From Candidatus Electryonea clarkiae (GTDB lineage Bacteria; Electryoneota; Electryoneia; Electryoneales; Electryoneaceae): DNA of 38,784 bases. The notes under the pieces were generated by a model that worked only from the letters and a program-made list of their open reading frames with translations, did no database searches and was not told the origin of the DNA. Positions 33,432 to 38,784 of this stretch are shown here, piece after piece. A program made the position numbers and the translations under genes. Within the stretch, counting starts at the first letter, position 1. Each line of letters begins with the position of its first letter. The stretch is taken from assembly GCA_030765455.1 (NCBI GenBank), contig JAVCCM010000184.1:1-38784 (forward strand), given 5' to 3'.

Positions 33432-33524
33432 TATTAGTGCCATTTGCTTTTTTATTTTTCAATTGATATGCTCAACCGGCAATAATTCATATATTCGTTA
33501 AATAACATCAAACCGGAGATATAA

Positions 33525-34469
33525 ATGTCTCGAAAGATAATTTCACTGTTTGTCCTGCTCTTTGTAATGAATCTGGCAGGATGCGGAAAGTCAGGCAAGG
33601 GAAGTAGGGTAGCTTTATCTGAACGCCAAATTGAAGTAGTAACGACAACTGGAATGATTGGCGATATGGCTGTGAACGTAGGTGGTGAGAGAGTTAATGT
33701 CACTGCGCTTATGGGACCGGGAATCGATCCGCATTTGTATAAGGCAAGCGAAGGCGATGTCACTGCATTAGTGAAAGCTGATATTGTTTTTTTCAACGGT
33801 TTGCATCTCGAAGGTAAAATGGCGGAAGTACTTGAAAAAATGAGCGGACGAACTAAAACCGTAGCTGTAGGCGAAAAGATTCCTGTGGAATCGTTACTTT
33901 CTCCGCCGGAGTTTAAGGGAGCCCATGATCCTCACATCTGGTTCGACGTCAGCTTATGGTTGGTTGCACTCCAGGCTATGCGTGATGGATTTATGGAACT
34001 TGATCCCGAACATGAAGAGATTTACCGGAGTAATGCGGCGAAATATGAGGCGGAACTCGTACAGCTCGATAACTATATCAAGGAAAAAACATCTGAATTG
34101 CAGGAAGAAATGCGGGTTGTAATTACCGCCCATGACGCTTTTAATTATTTTGGCAAAGCTTATGGGTTCGAGGTGCGTGGGTTGCAGGGCATAAGCACGG
34201 CGTCTGAAGCTGGAACCGGCGACGTCCAGGAGCTGGCATCATTTATTGTAGAGCGGCGAATTCCGGCGATATTTGTCGAATCTTCCATCCCGGTTCGTAC
34301 CATTGAGGCAGTTCAGGCGGCAGTGAAAGCGAAAAATATTGAGGTGAAAATAGGTGGCGAACTTTACTCTGACGCTCTTGGTAATCCCGAGACAGCCGAG
34401 GGTAATTATATCGGTATGTTCAGACATAATATTGATACGATTGTCAACGCTCTTTCAATTAAGAATTAA
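33525..34469 (+). CDS. Metal ABC transporter substrate-binding lipoprotein (TroA/MntA type)
   Basis: A 314-residue cluster A-I (cluster 9) metal-binding protein. The lipobox LAGC places the lipidated Cys at 20. Expected metal ligands are all visible: H70 (GIDPHLY), H137 (HDPHIWFD), H203 (TAHDAFNYF) and D283 (YSDALG), the His3Asp set of TroA/ZnuA rather than the His2-Glu-Asp of manganese-specific PsaA. There is no His-rich loop of the ZnuA type. Substrate could be zinc, manganese or iron. GGAG lies eight bases before the ATG. It is the first gene of the transporter operon, preceded by two DtxR-like palindromes, but is separated from the ATPase gene by 423 bases of repeats. Confidence 0.93.
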   Translation: MSRKIISLFVLLFVMNLAGCGKSGKGSRVALSERQIEVVTTTGMIGDMAVNVGGERVNVTALMGPGIDPHLYKASEGDVTALVKADIVFFNGLHLEGKMAEVLEKMSGRTKTVAVGEKIPVESLLSPPEFKGAHDPHIWFDVSLWLVALQAMRDGFMELDPEHEEIYRSNAAKYEAELVQLDNYIKEKTSELQEEMRVVITAHDAFNYFGKAYGFEVRGLQGISTASEAGTGDVQELASFIVERRIPAIFVESSIPVRTIEAVQAAVKAKNIEVKIGGELYSDALGNPETAEGNYIGMFRHNIDTIVNALSIKN

Positions 34470-34633
34470 GAATTATGAATTAATAATTATTTTAACAGGT
34501 TATGTCATTAGTTCAGCTCATAAAATCAGGATTGGTTATAAATTCAACAGCTTGAAGAGGCAGAATTTTAAATTGTATTATTCCCTTATGATCTGGAAAT
34601 TTCCCCTATGATCTGGAGATACCTCTAAATCTG

Positions 34634-34711
34634 GAAATTCCCCGAAGGGGATAAAATAACGTAATTCAGGGTGAGTTCCCTATAGCCTAGAAATTCCCCG
34701 AAGGGGATAAA
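34634..34711 (+). repeat. Twice-repeated 22-base hairpin motif
   Basis: Identical 22-base copies at 34634-34655 and 34690-34711, 56 bases apart, each centred on the hairpin TTCCCCGAAGGGG. Related GATCTGG/AAATTTCCCC fragments precede them from 34590. Confidence 0.75.
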
Positions 34712-34796
34712 TATGAATAGCCCAGGGTAAGTCCCTTCTTTTGGGACGCAACCCCGGGTTAGTGGATATCTGGTTCCGCTACCCTGAAGGGGTTGG
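34692..34796. repeat. Dispersed hairpin-rich repeat, copy 2
   Basis: Same landmarks as 23572-23656: a TCCCC/GGGGA hairpin, ATATGAATAGCC (34711-34722), GTCCC/GGGAC (34731-34746) and a final CCCTGAAGGGGTTG (34782-34795). It is longer by about 20 bases in the middle. Confidence 0.65.
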
Positions 34797-34833
34797 ACTA
34801 AATGCCCATTATTAAAGTGTTAAGAATAATTTT

Positions 34834-34859
34834 TCACGCAAAGGCGCAAAGACGCAAAG
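34834..34859 (+). repeat. Dispersed CGCAAAG-type repeat, copy 2
   Basis: Reads TCACGCAAAGGCGCAAAG then ACGCAAAG; inverted relative to copy 1 at 6974-6999. Confidence 0.7.
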
Positions 34860-34892
34860 TATTGAATGGTAGATTGAAAAAGAAGAAGACCT

Positions 34893-35693
34893 ATGACGGA
34901 AAATGTGATTGAAGTAACTGATTTGACAGTAGCATATCGTGAAAATCCGGTATTGTGGGATATTGATTTCACCGTACCTAAGGGAGTGCTTTTAGCGATT
35001 GTCGGTCCTAATGGCGCCGGCAAGACAACTTTGTTGAAAACCATCCTGGGGCTGGTCAAGTCTGCTGCAGGAAACGTTCTGATTTTCGGTAAACCTTATA
35101 GCGAAGTCAGGCGAAGGGTTGGTTATGTACCTCAACGAGGCAGTGTCGATTGGGATTTCCCGACTACAGTGCTGGATGTTGTGATGATGGGCTCTTATGG
35201 AAAACTGGGATGGGTCAGGCGACCGGGACGAAAAGAGAAAGAACAGGCGATCAATGCGCTTGGGCGGGTTGGTATGGAAAAATATTCAGATCGTCAGATC
35301 AACCAGCTTTCCGGGGGACAGCAACAGCGTGTTTTCTTAGCCAGGGCTCTGATCCAGGATGCTGAAATCTACTTTATGGACGAACCGTTTCAGGGCGTTG
35401 ATGCCACTACTGAGCGTGCCATTATCAAGATACTTAAGGAATTACGCTCTGAAGGAAAGACCGTAGTTGTAGTACATCATGATCTCCAGACCGTTCCGGA
35501 GTATTTCGACTGGGTTACACTTCTGAACGTTCGTCGTATTGCAAGCGGTCCTGTCGAGGATGTTTTCACAGAGGAAAATTTGCGTCTTGCATACGGCGGT
35601 AAGGTTGCTTTCCTGACACAACATAGCGCAGGAGAAACAGGAAATGGCGCAGAGATAGAAACCACAGATAATACTAAATCAGATATAAAATAA
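34893..35693 (+). CDS. Metal ABC transporter ATPase (ZnuC/MntB/TroB type)
   Basis: 266 residues, cytoplasmic energy-coupling subunit. Walker A GPNGAGKTT (38-46), Q-loop at YVPQRGSVDWDFPTT (78-92, with the DWDFP typical of this subfamily), signature LSGGQQQR (139-146), Walker B IYFMDEPF (159-166) and H-loop in VVVVHHD (191-197). All are intact. The stop is followed after one base by the first permease start, so these two are tightly linked. The 30-residue polar tail is variable in the family. Confidence 0.95.
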   Translation: MTENVIEVTDLTVAYRENPVLWDIDFTVPKGVLLAIVGPNGAGKTTLLKTILGLVKSAAGNVLIFGKPYSEVRRRVGYVPQRGSVDWDFPTTVLDVVMMGSYGKLGWVRRPGRKEKEQAINALGRVGMEKYSDRQINQLSGGQQQRVFLARALIQDAEIYFMDEPFQGVDATTERAIIKILKELRSEGKTVVVVHHDLQTVPEYFDWVTLLNVRRIASGPVEDVFTEENLRLAYGGKVAFLTQHSAGETGNGAEIETTDNTKSDIK

Positions 35694-35694
35694 A

Positions 35695-36819
35695 ATGGAT
35701 TATTTAGGAATATTCTCGGATTATACCCTTAGGACGGTAGCGCTTGGCGCAGCCTTGCTGGGATTGGTGAGCGGTGCCTTGGGAACATTCGCCTTTTTAA
35801 GAAGGCAGAGTCTTATTGGCGATGCGATGAGTCATGCCGCCCTGCCGGGAATTGCATTAGCATTTCTTATCACAGGCAGCAAGGCGACAATTGTCCTGTT
35901 GATTGGGGCTGCAATTGCGGGCTGGCTTGGGACGTGGTTCATTATCAAGGTAGTTAACCTGACACGTATCAAGGAAGACAGCGCACTTGGACTGATATTG
36001 TCGGTTTTTTTCGGGTTCGGGTTGGTGCTGTTGACTTTTATTCAAAAGATGCCCCAGGCTTCACAGGCAGGACTGGATAAATTTCTTTTCGGACAAGCCG
36101 CCACCCTGCTTGAACGTGATGTAGTCGTGATGGCAGCTTTGGGAGTGCCGGTGCTCATTCTGACCATTTTATTCTGGAAAGAGCTGAAGCTCTTGAGTTT
36201 TGACCGTGATTTCGGTTCGCATTCCGGGTTTCCCATGCATCGTCTGGAATTATTACTCACATCACTCCTGGTTATTGCTATCGTTATCGGCTTGCAGACA
36301 GTTGGTGTAGTTTTGATGAGCGCCATGATTGTAGCACCTCCAGCCGCTGCCAGGCAATGGACTGATCGAATGGGAGTTATGGTTGTTCTGTCGTCGTTTT
36401 TCGGAGCAGTAAGCGGTGTGGCTGGAGCTGTGATCTCAAGCCTTTCAAATAATCTGCCGACCGGTCCGACTATTGTTATCTGTATGAGTGGTATAGTAAT
36501 ATTTTCAATTTTATTCGCACCTAACCGTGGGCTTCTATGGGCTGCAGTTCAGAAAAAAAGGAATAATCGCAAACTCCAGCTCCAGGCTGTTATGGAGGAT
36601 TTATATTTTCTTTCCAGGCAGCATAAAAATCCCCTATATGCTCATCCAGTCGCAGTACTCAGAACCATGTCTGCCGGACATGGCGGAGTAGATAGAAGCC
36701 TTGAAGTGCTCAAATCACGCGGGCTGGCTCAAAGCAGCGATGACGATAATTGGTCGCTGACAGAGACTGGGATAAAAGAAGCTGGTGCTAATGTTATGAA
36801 GTTCAAGGGGCAGATATGA
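35695..36819 (+). CDS. Metal ABC transporter permease with C-terminal winged-helix-like tail
   Basis: 374 residues. Residues about 10-275 hold the eight or nine membrane helices of the ABC-3 (ZnuB/MntC) family, with the conserved start FLRRQSLIGDAMSHAALPGIA and the central GVVLMSAMIVAPPAAARQ. Residues about 290-374 extend beyond a standard permease and look like a winged-helix domain: VMEDLYFLSRQHKN, VAVLRTMSAG, VDRSLEVLKSRGLAQ, then a wing with DNWSLTETGIKEAG. Such tails resemble the DNA-binding part of DtxR-family repressors; in Chlamydia a permease-repressor fusion (YtgCR) is known. No clear Shine-Dalgarno sequence; translation is probably coupled to the ATPase. The stop overlaps the next start (ATGA). 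Confidence 0.9.
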   Translation: MDYLGIFSDYTLRTVALGAALLGLVSGALGTFAFLRRQSLIGDAMSHAALPGIALAFLITGSKATIVLLIGAAIAGWLGTWFIIKVVNLTRIKEDSALGLILSVFFGFGLVLLTFIQKMPQASQAGLDKFLFGQAATLLERDVVVMAALGVPVLILTILFWKELKLLSFDRDFGSHSGFPMHRLELLLTSLLVIAIVIGLQTVGVVLMSAMIVAPPAAARQWTDRMGVMVVLSSFFGAVSGVAGAVISSLSNNLPTGPTIVICMSGIVIFSILFAPNRGLLWAAVQKKRNNRKLQLQAVMEDLYFLSRQHKNPLYAHPVAVLRTMSAGHGGVDRSLEVLKSRGLAQSSDDDNWSLTETGIKEAGANVMKFKGQI

Positions 36820-37931
36820 GTAACGCCCAGGTTGAAATACAACTGATAGCTTCTGTCACTGCCGCCGCATGCGCCCTGCCTGGTGTATTTCTCGTATTGC
36901 GGCGAATGGCGATGATGAGCGATGCAATCAGCCACGCTATCCTGTTAGGCATAGTCCTGGCGTTTTTTGCAACCCATGACCTCAGTTCTATATTTCTTGT
37001 AATCGCAGCGGTATTAACCGGTCTCCTGACAGTTGCCCTCGTGGAAGCATTAAACAAGACACGTTTGCTTCGTGAAGATGCTTCTATCGGGCTCGTATTT
37101 CCATTTTTGTTCAGTATCGGGGTAATTCTTATCAGCCGTTACGCCGGGGGAGTACATCTTGACACCGATGCCGTTCTGCTTGGTGAACTGGCTTTTGCTC
37201 CGTTTAACAGGTTAGAGATACTCGGCAATGACATCGGGCCGATTTCCCTGTATGTCATGCTGGGAGCGTTATTGCTGAATATCATCTATATTGCTTTGTT
37301 CTATAAAGAATTGAAAATCAGTACTTTTGATACTGGTCTGGCAGCATCACTGGGAATATCACCCGCAATAATCCATTACAGTCACATGGGGCTTGTTTCA
37401 GTTACAGCCGTCACAGCTTTTGACGCGGTAGGATCGATACTCGTGGTCGCTTTAATGATAGCCCCTGCCGCAACTGCATACCTCCTGACCGACCGGTTAA
37501 TTGTCATGATATTTCTGTCAGCTTTCATTGCAATTGTAAGCGCAATCGGCGGTTACTGGGCGGCACATTTCCTTGATGCTTCCATTGCCGGTTCCATGGC
37601 AACCATGACCGGCGTTTCATTCCTCCTCGCATTTTTTTTCGCACCAAACCGTGGTATGGTAGCAATTGCAAGACGCCATCACCGTCAACGATTCGAATTC
37701 GCCGGACGAATGCTCACCGTCCATCTACTTCAACATGAAGGAGAACCGGATGAAAGTTATGAAAGTGGTATTGAGCATCTGCAAAGCGGGCATTTTCAAT
37801 GGGAACCACATTTTGCAAGCGGTGTTGTTAAATTCGGACAAAAACACGGCTGGTATAACGAAGATTCAGGAATCCTAAAGCTGACAGAAAAAGGCAAAAC
37901 CTTGGCAGGAAAAGCCGTTACCGGTGAATAA
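36816..37931 (+). CDS. Second metal ABC transporter permease with winged-helix-like tail
   Basis: 371 residues, paralogous to the preceding permease: FLVLRRMAMMSDAISHAILLGI near the start (key part RRMAMMSDAISHA), AVGSILVVALMIAPAATAYLL in the middle, and AFFFAPNRGM at the end of the membrane part. Residues about 290-371 are again a soluble extension (FAGRMLTVHLLQHEGE, IEHLQSGHFQWEPHFASG, VVKFGQKHGWYNEDSGILKLTEKGKTLAG) with winged-helix character. The two permeases would form a heterodimer bearing two cytoplasmic wings. AAGGGG lies five bases before the ATG. It is the last gene of the operon; no clear terminator follows. Confidence 0.9.
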   Translation: MSNAQVEIQLIASVTAAACALPGVFLVLRRMAMMSDAISHAILLGIVLAFFATHDLSSIFLVIAAVLTGLLTVALVEALNKTRLLREDASIGLVFPFLFSIGVILISRYAGGVHLDTDAVLLGELAFAPFNRLEILGNDIGPISLYVMLGALLLNIIYIALFYKELKISTFDTGLAASLGISPAIIHYSHMGLVSVTAVTAFDAVGSILVVALMIAPAATAYLLTDRLIVMIFLSAFIAIVSAIGGYWAAHFLDASIAGSMATMTGVSFLLAFFFAPNRGMVAIARRHHRQRFEFAGRMLTVHLLQHEGEPDESYESGIEHLQSGHFQWEPHFASGVVKFGQKHGWYNEDSGILKLTEKGKTLAGKAVTGE

Positions 37932-38344
37932 AAAGTTCTATAGGAATAATTTTGTCATTTTTATATAACTCACCTTTTTAACTCGCAAATAATAGTTGTC
38001 CTATTTTTGTAAAAACACTTTAATTGATTTTGATATACTTAGCCTCAGTGATTCCGTGTTTGATTTAGGTATTTTTGGCTTTTCAGCACTTATTCTGAGT
38101 CTCTCGGAGGAAAACCAGAAAATAGCCCGATGATAGAAATAATCAGATTGTGTTTTTATAATTAACCAAATTTCAATGATTTAACAAGATAAAAATTGTA
38201 CGTTTCATAATAACTACCGTTTATTCATTAACCCTGAAGTTTTTTTCTCAGTCATATCTATTGCCTCCCCCCACTGAAAATCTTATCTTTATTAGTAGTG
38301 TTATTCTTGTGTTTAGAATTCAATTTAACTAAGAGGTGCGGAAA
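37932..38344. other. AT-rich intergenic region
   Basis: I see no gene, strong hairpin or repeat of the families found elsewhere in the window. It separates the transporter operon from the last short gene, for which AGAGG at 38332-38336 is the ribosome-binding site. Confidence 0.5.
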
Positions 38345-38662
38345 ATGGTTAATAGAATTGGAAGTTTTCTTGTTTTGACTGTTCTTTTGCAGTCAATTGT
38401 GCTGGCTGAAGGGGGTGTGGATTATAATTATGCTGTCATCAGTCTGCTTGCTGACGAAGTAATAGAATTTCAAGGATCTGCAGATTCTGCAGGGATTGGA
38501 GACATTACATTTTCAGATGAAGCATTGGAGGATACATTGCTGAAATTTGATGTTTATGCTATCGAGCACTTATTTTCTGATTTCGATCCAGCGGACACCC
38601 TTTCTTACTCTCCTCTAATACCAAGCTACCAAGTAAGAATGCTAAGGCTTGATTATTTTTGA
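38345..38662 (+). CDS. Short secreted orphan, possibly a truncated N-terminus
   Basis: 105 residues from the ATG at 38345, which is better placed relative to AGAGG than the GTG at 38336. Signal peptide at 1-21 (IGSFLVLTVLLQSIVLAEG). The mature part (YAVISLLADEVIEFQG, FDVYAIEHLFSDFDPADT) resembles the leading segment of longer secreted proteins, such as prodomains of exported proteases, in which a much larger catalytic part would follow. Here a stop occurs at 38660-38662 and the last 122 bases of the window show no continuation in any frame that I can follow. It may be a remnant of a larger gene or a genuine small secreted protein. Confidence 0.55.
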   Translation: MVNRIGSFLVLTVLLQSIVLAEGGVDYNYAVISLLADEVIEFQGSADSAGIGDITFSDEALEDTLLKFDVYAIEHLFSDFDPADTLSYSPLIPSYQVRMLRLDYF

Positions 38663-38784
38663 GTCTGGCTAAAATGAGTTGATATTGAATTTCTTTCTTT
38701 TCAATAGTTTTGTCTCTCATTAGCTCTTTGAAATTCAGCCTCCAAGGTCAAACATTATGTTTTCCATACAATGTTTGTTCAACC

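Larger units (their letters stand above)
33205..33524. promoter_or_regulatory. Divergent control region between outer-membrane receptor and metal transporter
   Basis: No gene. It carries a long palindrome at 33330-33352 and two DtxR/MntR-like palindromes at 33388-33403 and 33416-33431. A TTGACT at 33377-33382 could be a -35 element of the rightward promoter; a convincing -10 was not identified. Confidence 0.6.
34470..34892. other. Repeat-filled gap inside the transporter operon
   Basis: No gene. It contains two copies of a 22-base hairpin repeat, the second copy of the dispersed repeat first seen at 23572-23656, and an inverted copy of the CGCAAAG repeat, stacked one after the other. The remaining left part is AT-rich. 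Confidence 0.65.

Overview
The window reads as a chromosomal segment of an uncultured bacterium of the Fibrobacteres-Chlorobi-Bacteroidetes (FCB) superphylum or a neighbouring candidate phylum such as KSB1, Marinimicrobia or Zixibacteria. The main clue is two very large secreted proteins (1150-4338 and 20127-23480) that end in the type IX secretion sorting domain with the diagnostic YPNPFNPS signature and a C-terminal VLVK. Fibronectin-III-rich exported proteins, an outer-membrane receptor with a carboxypeptidase-like N-domain and a standalone TypA/BipA GTPase fit this. This is inference from protein families; no rRNA or tRNA gene was found.

Layout. 1-7 kb: an S4-domain RNA-binding protein, a giant secreted protein, a toxin-antitoxin-like cluster (hicB, hicA, DUF2442, DUF2283) and a secreted NHL-propeller protein. 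7.2-9.2 kb: typA with its own promoter and a terminator. 9.2-14.8 kb: a leftward accessory island. It holds a membrane-anchored HNH nuclease, a Shedu-like DUF4263 nuclease, a winged-helix/nucleoside-deoxyribosyltransferase-like (TIR-like) protein and a methyltransferase. The spacers between these genes are themselves homologous: a 127-bp block occurs twice plus a degraded third copy, and a 122-bp block occurs twice. Several genes are therefore bracketed by direct repeats like interchangeable cassettes. 14.8-23.5 kb: a lipoprotein, a small membrane protein, a SprA-related protein with a damaged HExxH site, TrmO, a 34-residue basic protein and a two-gene operon of secreted proteins. An 87-bp promoter block is duplicated in front of the lipoprotein and of the 34-residue gene. 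23.7-27.3 kb: ssb, a large exported helical protein and a small outer-membrane barrel.

27.3-30.6 kb: an AT-rich leftward two-gene unit, an Eco57I-type adenine methyltransferase whose stop codon overlaps the GTG start of an unrecognised 190-residue partner. It is a candidate restriction-modification or related defence unit. 30.8-37.9 kb: a metal-uptake region. An outer-membrane receptor is divergent from a four-gene TroA/MntA-type ABC transporter operon (binding lipoprotein, ATPase, two permeases). Two DtxR/MntR-like palindromes lie upstream of the operon, and both permeases end in cytoplasmic tails that look like winged-helix domains, recalling the YtgCR permease-repressor fusion of Chlamydia. 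The last kilobase holds only a short secreted orphan.

The strongest leads are the repeat-bracketed defence array, the twin permease/winged-helix fusions with matching operators, and the methyltransferase with its unknown translationally coupled partner. All assignments come from reading the sequence by eye; no database search was run.
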